From Epiperipatus broadwayi (taxonomy: Eukaryota > Onychophora > Udeonychophora > Euonychophora > Peripatidae), in the NCBI GenBank assembly GCA_028023455.1, contig JAQFVV010012398.1:9262682-9326681 (forward strand): 64,000 nt of DNA, given 5' to 3'. The position numbers and the translations under genes are program-made. The notes beneath the pieces are model-generated. The model was not told the origin of the DNA and made no database searches. It was given only the letters and a program-made list of their open reading frames with translations. Positions within the stretch are counted from its first letter, which is position 1, and every line of letters starts with the position of its first letter. Shown here piece after piece: positions 1 to 11,534 of the stretch.

Positions 1-800
1 TTGAATATGCAAGGTAGTAGGAGACCAGAAAAGTGGCTGGAATTAAATAAAGCAATCAAAAATGAAGAGCTTGAGGTATTAGCAGTAGTGGAAATTCATC
101 TAAGAGAAGAAGAAGACCTATTTTGGAAGAGGTGGTATGGCAGGGTATAAATAAAAAAGAAAAAGAAAAAAGGGGTGGTGGTATAGGGTTATATCGAAAA
201 AATATTTAAATATTGTTAAATGTCAAAAGCATTTGTGGTTTGAAATAAGGTTGGGTAGACAAGAATGGATGGTGGCTATAGTATATATAGCCACTGGAGA
301 TAATCAAACTGTTAATGGAGTGGAACCGTAATATATATGAATGCATAGTTAAGGATATACAGAGTTTTAAAAAGATGGGGAAGAGAATAATGGTTATAGG
401 GGATATGAATGGACATATTGAAGAAATTGATGATGTAGATAATAAGAATGGTCAGTTTTTGAAGGAATTTTGTCAAAGAGTAAATTTGAGCATTGGAAAT
501 TTATAAAATATTTATGAGGGACAATACACATGGTCTAAAAATAATATATTTCACACAATAGATTATGTATTGGTAGAGAAAGAGGGAATAAATAAAATAC
601 AGAAAATTAAGGTGTTTGATAATGAAGAGAGAGTATGTAATAGTGATCACAACTTTATTGTAATAGAAATGGTTAGTAATGTGATGGAGGATAGAAATAA
701 AGGTAGAAACAATAGTGAAAGATGTGGATGGAGAGTGAATGATAAGAATAAGTTGGAAGAATATAAAATAAAAGTTGAAGAAGCCATGGAATAGTTGGTT
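1..800 (+). pseudogene. LINE endonuclease domain (EEP/APE), broken
   Basis: Three pieces in separate open segments match the exonuclease-endonuclease-phosphatase fold of LINEs. Positions 1-150 give an N-terminal segment with a LAVVEIHLR-like motif; the Glu is the expected metal-binding residue. Positions 315-506 give MVIGDMNGHI, corresponding to the GDFN motif. Positions 520-700 give YTW, then IDYVL and CNSDHNFIV, corresponding to the DYIL and SDH catalytic motifs. The order and spacing suit an endonuclease that nicks the genomic target for target-primed reverse transcription. In-frame stops (for example near 148 and 504) and frame changes mean no functional enzyme. The assignment to the family is firm; the precise clade is not. 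Confidence 0.8.
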
Positions 801-1329
801 GCAGATGAGTATAAGAACTGGTGTGGTGAAATAGAAAAAGTGGCAAATATGGTTTTAGTTGAGAATATGCAGAAGAATAAAAGTTATAAAAAATTGAGAG
901 TTAGTAAAAGTGTAAAAGAGAGAAAAGAAGCATGCAGAAAATATATAACTGTGCTATTAAGAACAAAAAAAGTGAAAATGGTATTAATGCTAAATGGGGA
1001 AAGTACTTAGAAAAGAAGAAGTTGGCTAAAATAGATAATTATAGAAAGAGGATGAAGTTGAATAGTAAATTGTTGGAGGATATTAATAAAAGTGGAAGAG
1101 ATGGGAGTAAAAAAAATTTGGAATTACATTAAAAGGAGAAATGTAGGGAAAAGAGAGATAGTATTAATAGATGATGAGGGAATAGAGTGTAGCTCTAGAG
1201 AAGAGTTAGAGAGAATCTTAAATAGATATGTAATGGATATAGAAAAGATGTTAGATGTGAAGGACTTCATGATAGAAAACATGAAAGCATTTAGTAATGT
1301 GAATATTAGGTTCACAAAAAATGAACTGA

Positions 1330-2290
1330 ATGAGGCAGGGAAGAGATTGAAAAGTGTAAAGGTGAGAGGTTTAGATGGATGGGCAGCAAAGATGGTAATG
1401 AATTTAGGGCATAAAGCAAAAGCAAAGTTATTATCATGTTTTAATAAGATGGCACAGAAGAGTTTTTTCGGGTATATGGAGTAATACAAGAATAATATTA
1501 TTATTTAAAGGAAAGGGTAAGGATCATAGAAAGTTAAATAATTATAAACCAATAGCGGTAACATCAGTTTTATATAAAGTTTTCTCATACATGGTAGTTG
1601 AAAGAGTTGTAAAATGGATGGAAGAGAATAATGTAGTGGGGGAAATGCAGTGAAGTTTTAGGTCAGATAAGCGTATAGGAGAGAGTTTGTTTGTAGTTAC
1701 ACAACTTATGGAGATGAGTAGGAATTCAGGTAGATCATTATATGAGTTTTATAGATATAGAGAAAGCATATGATAGAGTAAATAGAAATAGACTATGGAT
1801 AAGGTTAGCAAATTTGTGAATGGATGAAGCTTTAGTAAATATTATTAAGAAATTATATGAAAATAATTATTATACTTACCAATTAGGGGATATAGAATCA
1901 GTTAAAGTTAAAAATGGTGTGGGATTAATGCAAGGATGCCCTATGTCACCTATTTTGTTTTTGTTGTATTTGAGTGAAATGGAGAAAGCATTAGAAAGAC
2001 TAGGAAGAGGGATAGAGATACCGTTAATAGGTGGCAAGGGAGTATATACTTTGTTGGGTCTTTTTTTTGTAGATACCTTTTTGTGTGTAGAAAAAAGAGA
2101 AGGTATGGAAATTATGTTGAGGACATATGCAAGGGTGGGTAAAGAGATGGGGATTAAATTTAGTGAAGAAAATATTGGGGAAAGAGAAGATGTAGAATGT
2201 TTATTGGGGGATATAAAGTTAAGTGTGGTGGATAGATATAGGTATTTGGGAATCATCTTATGTAATCAGGAAAATAGCTTGGATGAATGA
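1330..2290 (+). pseudogene. LINE reverse transcriptase domain, broken
   Basis: A near-continuous series of RT motifs is visible. They are a GLDGW-like motif near 1375, LLFKGKGKD plus NNYKPIAVTSVLYKVF near 1500-1580, an EMQ-stop-SFR motif near 1645, FIDIEKAYDRV near 1755 (motif A, with Asp kept), VGLMQGCPMSPILF near 1920 (motif B), and YLGIIL near 2240. The catalytic FADD box is replaced by FFVDTFLC near 2065, so the second catalytic Asp is lost. Stops occur near 1652 and 1818, and frame shifts near 1485 and 1750. The protein would copy LINE RNA at the nicked target; this copy cannot. Confidence 0.85.
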
Positions 2291-2299
2291 GAGAAAAAA

Positions 2300-3290
2300 T
2301 TGCTAAATAAAACAAAGAAAAGAAAGGGTTTGGTAAAGAAACTAACAGTATTTTCATATAATAAATATGATGTAGCTAGAATTGTATGGAAGGGAGTTGC
2401 AGTAGCAGGGTTAACATATGGTAATGATGTAGTATGTGTTAGTAAAAGGGTTTTAGATTATTTAGAGAAAGTACAAAGGGAAGTAGGAAGACATGCATTA
2501 GATGCAGAGATGTGGACAGTAAAGGAGGCAATTCAAGGAGAAATGGGATGGTCAAGTTTTTATATGAGAGATGCAAAAAGTAAAATGAAAATTTTTGGTA
2601 GGTTGCAGTTTATGGATAGTAAAAGAATAGCCAAAATAGTGTTTAATTGAGTTATGAGTAAAGGGCAGGTAATAAGATGGGTGAGAAAGGTAATGCGGTA
2701 TGCAAAAGATTTGGATAAAGAATTTATATCAGTATACTTGTATAAAAGGTGGGATGATTGCGTTAGGAGGATTTTTGAGTGTTATAGTGGTAAGGACTGT
2801 GATAAAAGAATAGATGCATTAATAAAAAATAGGGAGTTGGAGAGATTGAGAACTAGTATGGAGGATAAGAAGAGTTTAAATATATATAGAAGTAAACAGA
2901 ACATTGGATGCGAGTTAATTTATGATAATAGTAAAAAAAATAGTTTATTGTTTAAGGCTCAAACTGGATCTTTAGCAACAAGAGAATATACATGTAAATA
3001 GAAAATTATGGGTGATTTAGTGTGCAAATTGTGTAAGGAAGGTATAGAAAATATTAGCCATCTGTTGATTGAATGTAAATCCTTGAAAGCAGAAAGAGTA
3101 CAGATAATGAAGTTATGGGAGAATAGATATGAACAAAGTGATTATACAGAAAGTGAGTTATTGGTTTTTATGCTGGGTTTGTGAAAAGATAAGGGAGATA
3201 TAAAGGACATAGATTTGACAAGTATTATGTTGTGGAAATGGGTGGGACAGAATATGGGAAGTCTTAGAGTGGGGAATGGAAAATAAAGTG
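2300..3290 (+). pseudogene. LINE C-terminal region with Cys/His motif, broken
   Basis: Two open segments (2300-2650 and 2654-3001) and a following stretch continue the LINE ORF after the RT. They contain conserved-looking aromatic patterns (EMGWSSFYMRDAKSKM, then a run ending in FKAQTGSLATREYTCK). A CKLC...ENISHLLIEC pattern at about 3020-3085 resembles the C-terminal zinc-binding motif of many LINE ORF2 proteins. Stops at 2648, 2999 and 3182 interrupt it. I infer the role only from its position after the RT. Confidence 0.65.
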
Positions 3291-3330
3291 GCTAACAGGT
3301 TTATCTGGGCATAATTGCTGAGATATTCTT

Positions 3331-3900
3331 GACTTTGTTTAAGGAGAAGCCAATATACATCACATCACAGCACATATAATGTTTATAGGTTTTAGATATT
3401 AAGAAATAATAATAAATATAAAATATTATTTTTAATAGAAGAATGAATAAGGAAATAATAGATATTATATGATTTAAAATTAAAAGAATATTAGTTAATA
3501 ACCATAAAGTTTAGATTTCTGAAGAATAAAATAATTAGTAGATTGTTAATAATAATAAAATAGATAAGATATATCTAGATTAATAGTTGTCCTTGAATAT
3601 ATATATATGTAAAAAAGTTAGGAATACACATGTATAATTTATATTTATTTTCTATTTATGTTGTACATTTTATTTTATATTGCTTTATTTGGGTTTGATT
3701 ATTTATTTCAGTTTTATTAATTTTTAAAAAAATATATTTTATGTTGTTTTTAGTTTTTTATTGTTTACATTTTTTATAGTGTTATTATATAGTTATGTAT
3801 TTTATTTTATTTTGTTCATTATATCATAGCTCTGAAGAAGACTGCAGGTCACTCGAAACATACAAATAAAGAGTTTTGCTAAAAAGTGTTTGAAGTGGTT
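3331..3900 (+). other. AT-rich tail after the LINE, ending in a conserved-looking 3' motif
   Basis: AT-rich with no coding potential. Near 3832-3900 it becomes more structured: CTGAAGA, a short potential hairpin (GAC/GTC around 3841-3851), CGAAAC, then an AATAAA polyadenylation-like signal near 3866. The CTGANGA...GAAAC order is that of a hammerhead core and is typical of retroelement 3' ends, including Penelope-like elements. Stem II does not close directly on the core and no cleavage triplet follows, so I do not call it a ribozyme. It may be the LINE's own 3' UTR or the tail of a different, older element. Confidence 0.35.
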
Positions 3901-4155
3901 TGGATAAATTAAAATATATGTCAAGTTGCCATAATCTTTAATCTCTATTTATATTAAATGAGTAATGCACTGATGAAGAAAACAAAATTTGAACATATAA
4001 CAGTGAAATGATCACTCACCCTTCCATATGGTATTAAAATTGGACAGAAATGAGACCCTACCTTGTATAAAAGTGAGATAATGGAAAGGTATCATGCTGT
4101 AAACATGAGCATTCAGGATTTTGATACTTCTAGCTCATCTTATGAGTAAAAACTG

Positions 4156-4238
<83 letters not shown>

Positions 4239-5121
4239 TAGTGAAAGAGGGTAAGTCTGAATTTCTACACTAGTAGATGCTTATGATATGGTGGAGTTGA
4301 GAGGAAAAGATATTGATAAAAATCAAAAAACAAAGTGATTATTCATTCTTCCTCAATATGTTAAAATAGATGAAAGCAATCCCTATTTTGAATGAAAGTC
4401 ATGAACGGAAAAAGTAGTGAAGTGTCAATACAGACACAATATTTGAGACCTCTACACCCAGTGAGTGAAGATTGCTTGTAAAATACATGCATGTTATAAA
4501 AGGATAGTCTGAGTTTTTGTTATGCCAGATGGTGACACATGGTAGAGTTAAGAAAAGGAAAATATAAAAACTGCATTTCTTATCATCATCTTATATACAA
4601 TGATAATTTTAAATTGTATCTTAATTTATATTATTTGTTAATTGATAGAGAACAATTGCAATAGTTTTAAAAATATTTTTTCAAATATTTAATAACTGAT
4701 AATTTTTTTTAATACATAATTCATTTTATTTAATTAATAATGCATTCATGCTAGTTAAATTTTCACCCAAGAGCTCATTATAGACAATAATATATTGCAA
4801 GTAAGAGATAATTGATTAGTGGCGATGATAGTTTTCCAGTGTTTGATATTCTATTAAGTTCCTTCAGCGTTTCAAGGTATATACAGACATATTTATGCTA
4901 TATTAATTTTTTTATTAATGAATTTTTTTAGGAAACACCTAATCATAATCATTTCTTAATAAATACTAGTAGATTATTTTTAATTTGTTAAAAATTATAC
5001 ATTTTATGTAATTTAAAATAACAAATTTATTTTTTTTATCCCAGTTTCACCATTTATCGCAAATGATTAATCAATAAATGCTAGATGAAAGCACTTAGTA
5101 AATCCTTTCTGGTGTTATCCT
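3901..5121. other. AT-rich non-coding DNA
   Basis: No gene. It holds a TA/CA microsatellite (4159-4239). Two weakly similar segments at about 4255-4310 and 4505-4580 share a 'gtctga..tt.t' start and a 'tggtagagtt' core, suggesting an old dispersed repeat. Confidence 0.5.
4159..4239. repeat. (TA)n microsatellite ending in (CA)n
   Basis: Alternating TA over about 70 bases, one TGTA interruption near 4202, then CACACACA. Confidence 0.97.
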
Positions 5122-5172
5122 ATCAGTAACTCCAGACTAGTTTCTAGCTCATGGCTTTCATCAGTAAAGAGT
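5122..5172 (-). ncRNA. Hammerhead-ribozyme-like motif (candidate)
   Basis: On the minus strand the order is CTGATGA (5164-5158), a short hairpin AGC/GCT with loop CATGA, GAAAC (5144-5140), a two-base loop and GTC (5137-5135). After the GTC, TGGAG can pair with CTTTA just upstream of CTGATGA, giving a five-pair stem I with two wobbles. That is a type I hammerhead with a minimal stem III, the form described in Penelope-like retroelements. Stem II has an A/A mismatch where a G-C pair is expected, so activity is doubtful. It is probably a decayed retroelement terminal motif. Confidence 0.3.
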
Positions 5173-7243
5173 TTTGGATAAATCTAATGTATCTAGATTT
5201 TTGTATTTAATGCTTTTTTTTTCTTTGGTATCCATCATTTAGCACTTTTTTACATCAAGCTGTCATTTTGAAATTCAAAAACATCACTATGCTTGAAATA
5301 GAAACTAACTTTCTTGCATAGATTAAAAGCATTAAAGATGTTTTGAATTCAAGGTTGATAGTTTTGTTATAAAAAAGAGATAAATAATGGCAGCTGAAGA
5401 AACAATGCATTAAATTCTAAAAATCCAGGTATATTAGATCCAAATTCAACACTTCTAACTGATAAAAGCCATAAGCTATAAACTGGATAAGCCAGCACTG
5501 GATCATGATTTATTAAGACTGGATAGATATTAAGAATGACCAACTGATACAATATCAATTTCTCAAGCTTTAACAAGGTGACAAAACTGTAGTAGGGGGA
5601 ATATATATCATATTTAAAAGTAATATATAAGCAGAGGTCATGTGGTTTTTCATTGATTATATAATTTTAGAGACTATAAATTTAATAAAATACAAATATT
5701 TCTATGCTATACTTCATTTTTGCAATATTTTACCCTTTTTAGTCATATGTTAGCAATCATATTTTCTCAAATTTTTATTCGTTACTAACATTTCTTTCAA
5801 ACATGGATTTTCAGAAATTCAAATAAATTTGATAATATATCCTAAAATTCATTTCAGGTAATCATATATCACCAGCTAAGTTTAGCCATCAAAGTCATCC
5901 AAATTACTGTCCTGTATTTATTGATGAATATTATATAAAGTTATCGGCATTTTTAAATGAATATTATTTTTGTTAGATATTATAAGAAATTTATTACATT
6001 TGATATAACTCTTTGCTGATAATAAAAAATGATTAATAGTACAGTTAAATATTTATTAAAAAAGTAACCAAATTGTTTGTCACTTGGGAGTATATGATGT
6101 TTAAGCACCAGAAGTGACAGAGCTGAGCTGTTCCATGGTCTTTTAGCTCTTGATTCTATCACTCTATGAGTGCATTACATTAAACTGAAAGGTAGTTATG
6201 AATATTAAAGCCAAAGCAAAACAACAATGTGGGGTAAATGATTAACTGTTCACAAATAAATCCATTCAATAATTATTGATGGCAGAAATTAAATTATAAG
6301 AGATTGGCTATGTTTTTCTTCAATGTCATCATCTTTCTTTCAAGTATAAAGTATGGGTGCATATGTTAGTTATAAAAAAATATAAATTCATAGAATCACA
6401 AAGCATGCATAAAAAGGCCCAAAAGCAGTAACAGGAGCAGATATTTACAAATGAGTATATCCATGCCAACTTCAATAGTAAAAAAATAATAATAAGACAA
6501 AAAATAATAATACACTAGAGATGAGTTTTGCAATATCTATACAAACCAATCTGTGAAACAAAAATTTGTCACCATTTCTTTTCTGCTTATTTGAAATTTT
6601 ATAATGCTGTGTTTTATTTTTTTCTGCAGTAATCTTTTCTTTTTAAGTAATTCGATAATAAATACAACCAACATTACATTTCTTTAGAATATCTTTGAGA
6701 TAATCTTTATAACATAAATGGGGGCTGCCTCTTCCAAAAAAAAATGCTATTACTCATTCATTTCTATAATAAATCCTATGGAGGTATAGTTTACAATAGT
6801 GGTATATCCAGCAAGTTGAAAACATACAATTACTCTTATAGTCTTGTTATTATATTTTTAAATCATAAAAAAAAATCTTAAATAAGATTTTTCTAATGCC
6901 TTTGCATTACAATGATATCGTGGCAGAAATTAGGTTATTATGATGAAATATTTTATCTTGTAACTTATTCAGTGTACCAGTAGCACATTGGAGTCGATGC
7001 TGTGCCTCAAAATCTATGTTCACTTTTCATGTAAAAAAAACTAGCAGGATATTTAAGTTGGCTTACATTTTCAATTTGATAACCATTCAAGCAAAAAAAA
7101 ATTCCTTCCGAAATTGGGAAATAAAATTTTTTAAAAAAATTAATGATTAAACCAAAATTTTATAAGCTGTATTCAAACTGTTTTAGCATGAAATACATAT
7201 ATTGGTGATTATTTATCTTTTCTACATGTATGTGGTCATGGGT
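5173..7243. other. AT-rich non-coding DNA
   Basis: Only short random open frames with no recognisable domains. Homopolymer A/T runs are common. No promoter, repeat edge or RNA gene that I can support. Confidence 0.5.
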
Positions 7244-7318
7244 ATCAGTGGTATGAGATAGTATGGATAGTTGAAGGGTGCTTGAATGTCTGAGTTCAAA
7301 TCCCTTATATTTTGAAAA
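7244..7318 (+). pseudogene. Decayed tRNA-like sequence (SINE head or tRNA pseudogene)
   Basis: GTATCAGTGGTATGAG resembles a pol III A box, and GAGTTCAAATCCC about 45 bases later is close to the B-box consensus (GGTTCGAATCC). The cloverleaf arms pair poorly. Spacing fits a tRNA-derived SINE head; no tail or target-site duplication was recognised. Confidence 0.3.
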
Positions 7319-7572
7319 ATGGTTATTGTAAATAGATACATAGTACAGAATTTATAGTAATAAAATAAATTTATATCATTTGAATTTCTAAATATAAATA
7401 GCAATGTATCATTTTTAATGGATTGAGCAAGGCTAAGCCTGACTAATAAAGTTATATTATCTTAATGCATCATTGAAACCATCGGCATAGTTTATCCAGT
7501 TCTACATCCATATGTTCAAAATATGGAAGAGTATGTTTCTATGAGAATTCTAAACATATATATATATATACA

Positions 7573-7650
7573 ATTAATGAATATCTTTGTAGTACAATGG
7601 TAGCGCATCTTCTTGCCATGCTTTAAATGTAGGTTTAAATCTATGCCAAA
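7573..7650 (+). pseudogene. Decayed tRNA-Gly-like sequence
   Basis: TAGTACAATGGTAGCGCATC followed by CTTGCCATGC and GTAGGTTTAAATCTATGCC follows the layout of a tRNA-Gly(GCC): A box, anticodon loop with GCC, B box. The T arm is degraded to GGTTTAAATC and the acceptor stem is poor. It directly follows a short (AT)n tract. Likely a retroposed pseudogene, not a working tRNA. Confidence 0.35.
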
Positions 7651-8148
7651 CAAACTTGGAATTTTTTTTTGACAATTTTAAGAATTTTTTTCAGATAGAA
7701 GTCCATAGACAATTCATCTAACATTTTAATACTGGTTGGTAAATGGGATATTTAACTATTCTTCACTAAAATATAAAGCAAAAATTGAAAAAAAGCATTC
7801 AAAATCTAACCACATGATTATTGCCCAGTCTAGTACTATCTTCTTATCTCTTCCTTTACAAAAAAACCTGTGTTCTGCAGTGTACTATTTAATAGATATA
7901 TAACATTTATATTTAAATTGCAAAATAAGTTATCATATGGAATATTATAAATAATCAAATGCTTTTATTGATCAAGAATTCATAAGTTTGAGCACTGGAA
8001 ATTCCAGAATTGGAATCGATTTGAGGGTCTTAGTTCTAAATTTTGACACTTCCTCTCCATTAAACTATGAAGGGCATGAAATATTATTGAAAAGTACTTT
8101 ATATAATAATGAGTTCTTACATTTGTGTGTGTGTATATATATATAAGA
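7651..8148. other. AT-rich non-coding DNA with a short GT/AT microsatellite
   Basis: No coding potential. A GTGTGTGTGT-ATATATATATA tract lies at about 8124-8145, immediately left of the 8149-8573 foldback element. Confidence 0.5.
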
Positions 8149-8573
8149 AGCTTTTAAAAACCTTCAACAGATACGCTTTAAACATGCTTATGTGACAGCC
8201 AATCAGATGTAATAATGACATCACATGGACCTCTCAATTCTCAAACACAAATCAGAACTATAAGAAAAAGATGGGACCCATTAGATTAAAAAAAAATTGC
8301 TTTGTAGTAAATCGAAAGATTTCGCATTGTTTATTTATATATAATATTTAGTGAATTAAATGTAAAGGTATTTAAGCTTCACACTCTCATTTCAAACTGC
8401 TTGAGTCTGGCTTATTTATATATAAATTGAGGCATAGAAGAAGATGGGTCCCATATTTTTCTTATAGTTCTGACTTGGGTTTGAGAATTGAGAGGTCCAC
8501 GTGATGTCATTATTATATCTGATTGGCTGTCACATAAGCATGTTTAAAGCGTATCTGTTGAAGGTTTTAGCTT
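8149..8573. mobile_element. MITE / foldback element with ~125-bp inverted arms
   Basis: Arms at 8157-8280 and 8443-8568 are inverted copies of each other with few mismatches. The outer ends read AAAACCTTCAACAGATACGC and its complement. The 160-bp centre has no ORF but contains AAATC-GAAA-GATTT (8309-8322), which recurs in the foldback at 46.9-47.3 kb with surrounding sequence in common. With no coding capacity it would depend on a transposase supplied elsewhere. Clear target-site duplications were not resolved because the flanks are AT-rich. Confidence 0.85.
8309..8322. other. Central hairpin with GAAA tetraloop in the MITE
   Basis: AAATCGAAAGATTT folds as five perfect pairs closed by a GNRA-type GAAA loop. 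The same 14 bases occur at 47087-47100 in a second foldback element. Confidence 0.6.
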
Positions 8574-9223
8574 TCATGTTATTACAATGTTATCTGTTTG
8601 CGCTTAATAAATTTGATATATAAGAAGTTTTTATATATTTAGAAATATTGAATCTTTCAACAGAAAGATGACATTCATACCTAACACAATTGATAAAAAA
8701 ATTGAGGGCTTCCAAGCTCATAGGCATGTGTAGTTATGTTTTCTTCTTAATTTTCTATAATTTACAGGAATAAGAATTTGTTAAGTTTAACTTTTAAATG
8801 AGATATTTATTTATATAGCGCGATGTATATAAATTGTAATAAACTAAAGATCAGTATTTCAAGCTAATGTTTAACTTTTGTACATTTTAAAACAGTGTCT
8901 TGTCTCACCACCAGAATATTCAAGAAATGATAAAATATTTTTGGCACAATCCTTATAGATATCATTCAATAAAGTCCTACATATGTTCAAAGAAGAAGAG
9001 ATGTGAGAATAAAGCTGGCTCAGAAAATAAATAGATCTTTTGAACATGCTTCTAGGAAATGTTTGTGATGTATATCTATAAAATATTCTACTCAAAATAG
9101 CCATATATTTATCATTCAAAAAATTAATTATACAATTTATACAATTTGCTCAATACCAGTTATGGACATGTATATATAAAATTTAATGATTTTTAATAAA
9201 TGTAATTATTAAAAATATTTTAA
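8574..9223. other. AT-rich non-coding DNA
   Basis: No convincing gene. A minus-strand open frame of 82 codons at 8871-9119 has no recognisable domain. Confidence 0.5.
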
Positions 9224-9225
9224 TA

Positions 9226-9531
9226 CATGGAAATTTCCATTTATCATTTTATTAGGAAAAAAAAACTTAGTCAGATGTTAATAAGAAATTAATCTGTTAA
9301 TGCTTTTTGTATTTAAAAAAGAAATTCTCTCCTAAGTGTTAATAGGGAAGAGTCTATTATAAAATAGGAAAATTAAAAAAGTTGTAAGACTGTTTCCCAA
9401 ACTTGTATATGTTTACTATAGCACTTTATAACTATATGAGACACAAAGCAGCATTTAGAAAAAAATTCCTTTTAAATTCGAACATCTGACTATCTTTTTT
9501 TCCCTAATAAAATAAAATGGAAATTTCCATG
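9226..9531. mobile_element. MITE, Tc1/mariner-like (TA target duplication)
   Basis: A 306-bp element whose ends are inverted repeats of about 55 bp (9226-9278 and 9479-9531). The outermost bases are CATGGAAATTTCCAT, itself palindromic. Both ends are bordered by TA (9224-9225, 9532-9533), the target duplication of the Tc1/mariner superfamily. The interior is AT-rich without an ORF, so it is non-autonomous. Confidence 0.8.
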
Positions 9532-9536
9532 TACTA

Positions 9537-9538
9537 AT

Positions 9539-9570
<32 letters not shown>
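9537..9570. repeat. (AC)n(AT)n microsatellite
   Basis: Perfect alternating AC then AT tract, immediately right of the TA-flanked MITE. Confidence 0.95.
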
Positions 9571-11174
9571 TAAAGTTGATTGATTATTATAAAAAAATCT
9601 AGTAAAGCAGTAATATTGCAATCATGATGAATCATCTAACCCCATTTATAGATATGTTTTCTATGATAAGATGAATCTTTTCTAAATATATCAGGGTACC
9701 ACTGAACAATTTGACTACCTTTTAACTTGTATGTGCTCTTTGGCAATGAATATTATTGTAAAGATTACACTACACAAGCCATATGTTTTTCATTTTTATC
9801 TATAAAATGCTACTTGTAGTAGTTTGTGACTTTGTTACTACCTGCTGATGAATATGCCAGTCTGTTCTTGTTGATGCTACCTAATCTATACTAATTCTTT
9901 TTTACAATAACTGATAGTACCTTTTTTGCAGCGTCTATTATCAAATATGTTGATATTTTTATGCGCCATACTCTTGGTATATATTAGATTAACTTTCTGT
10001 ATATATGCTTATGACTATTTCTAACTGTTCATTGAGTTGGTTTTAAAATTTAAAGGATACTTCTTGATTGTTGAATAACAAAAAACTTTATATATATTTT
10101 TTTCATCATTACTTCCCTTAATGTAAAATGTTACCTGCTTTTATTTCATGCAATTAACATATAGTTTTAATTATTTGCCTATAAAACTGATCTGCTTTTT
10201 TATATTGATTTTCAAACTGCTAGGTCACTCCTATCTGAATAAAGGACTTTCTATAAGGATTACTTTACCATTTATATATCATGATATACATGTATTTTTT
10301 AAGTATGATATTCTATTATTCATTAATCTGAATTGATGATTTGATATCTTATTTTTGCTCTCATTATAAATTTCTAATTTGTACTCTCTGGATCTTTTTA
10401 AAAGCTACATTACATGTAATCCCTATATTCAAAGTTATGACTCTATTTCAGAAAATAGCTCAGTTAGGATCCATTAAAATTATAGTTTTTACAACTAAAA
10501 AACCTTCAGAATAATCTACACAAATCTATAAAATCTCTTTTTAGATGGTGAATGATGTTTGCAGTTATTCCATGAAGATTACTATTGTTGTAGCTATTGG
10601 GGAAGCAGTTTTTAAATATTCCATTGTTTGAAAAAAGCATTTAGAGCATTCCTTTAACAAAAACAGTAAAGAAAAAGGCAATAGTCACTAGAATCCTATG
10701 ACATTTTCTGATCTCTTTGGAAAGAGCTTCTGTTGATTAAAGAGCTTCTGTTGATTAAAGAGCAATGTTTTTCAAAATGAGTTTTAAATTAATGAATTAA
10801 TAATACATATATTATTTGTGCATATGTACTTTTAAAATAAATTCAAAGATTATGCATGCAAAAAAGAATTAGTGTGATTTAAAAATAGATAAATTTAATC
10901 TTTGAAAATATATCCAATATAAGAAATTTAACAATTTCATGTTTATGTTGTGATTGTTGAAGTTTATTTTGTCAGTTACAATGATATATAACTATATAAT
11001 ATATATTATTTTAAATATTGACACTTATAATTTGTTAGGATATTCACTGAACTAATGTTAGTTGGGGGTGGTTATGGTTTTCTTTTTTTTTGTTGACTCT
11101 CTAGCTAAAAATAAATAGATACTAAAATTAGTCAATGGGTCATTTACTTGAAAATAAATTAAAGCTAATTTTAA
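9571..11174. other. AT-rich non-coding DNA
   Basis: No gene or RNA recognised. One tandem duplication of 18 bp (unit GAGCTTCTGTTGATTAAA) occurs at about 10727-10762. The short open frame at 10148-10336 looks like chance. Confidence 0.5.
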
Positions 11175-11187
11175 ATTTTCCAGCTAT
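11175..11187. repeat. Target-site duplication of RTE copy 1 (3' side)
   Basis: ATTTTCCAGCTAT is repeated exactly at 13553-13565, bracketing the RTE element. Confidence 0.9.
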
Positions 11188-11199
11188 CATCATCATCAT

Positions 11200-11534
11200 C
11201 AACTATTATCAATCCACTGCAGGATGAAGGTCTCTCCAAGTTCAATCCATCTTTTCCTATCTTTAGCTTCTCTTCTTCACATCACCCCTGCTCACTTTCT
11301 TATTTCATCCATCCATCTCACACATGGTCTCTTTCTGGGTCTTTTACAATCTTTTATAATCCAGTTTAAAATGTCAATTGTCCATCTGTTATCATCTTTT
11401 CTAGCAATATGTCCAGCCCAACTCCACTTCAGTCTTTTAATTTTTTCAATGAGGTCAGTGACACCTGTTTGTTCTCTTATCCATACATTGCATTTTTGAT
11501 CTCTTCTTATTACTCCCAACATGCATCTCTCCAT
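11200..11534 (-). pseudogene. RTE C-terminal domain and short 3' UTR
   Basis: The frame at 11292-11534 reads MERCMLGVIRRDQKCNVWIREQTG..., then WSWAGHIARKDDNRWTIDILNW and KRPCVRWMDEI. This is the C-terminal signature of RTE-type ORF2. A second copy of the same segment lies at 44.74-45.16 kb and is close in sequence. The last ~90 bases to 11188 are the 3' UTR and (TGA)n tail. It lies out of frame with the RT upstream, so at least one indel separates them. Confidence 0.85.

Larger units (their letters stand above)
1..3330 (+). mobile_element. Decayed APE-type non-LTR retrotransposon (LINE)
   Basis: Reading frames on + show, in order, an apurinic-type endonuclease, a reverse transcriptase and a C-terminal region with a Cys-rich motif. 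This is the usual order of the single large ORF (or ORF2) of APE-class LINEs. The frame is broken by many stops and shifts, so the copy is dead. The left edge is cut by the window: the first codons already lie near the endonuclease N-terminus (a motif like NxQG...KW.EL...). I cannot assign a clade; the I/Jockey/CR1 group is plausible. The 3' end is not sharply defined: coding similarity stops near 3290 and AT-rich sequence follows to about 3900. No target-site duplication was found because the 5' end is outside the window. Confidence 0.85.

Noticed and set aside
1124-2256. Minus-strand frames opposite the LINE
   Set aside because: Antisense shadows of the endonuclease and RT coding strand.
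3832-3860. Hammerhead ribozyme on + near the LINE tail
   Set aside because: CTGAAGA and GAAAC are present, but stem II does not close on the core and no GTH triplet follows at the right place.
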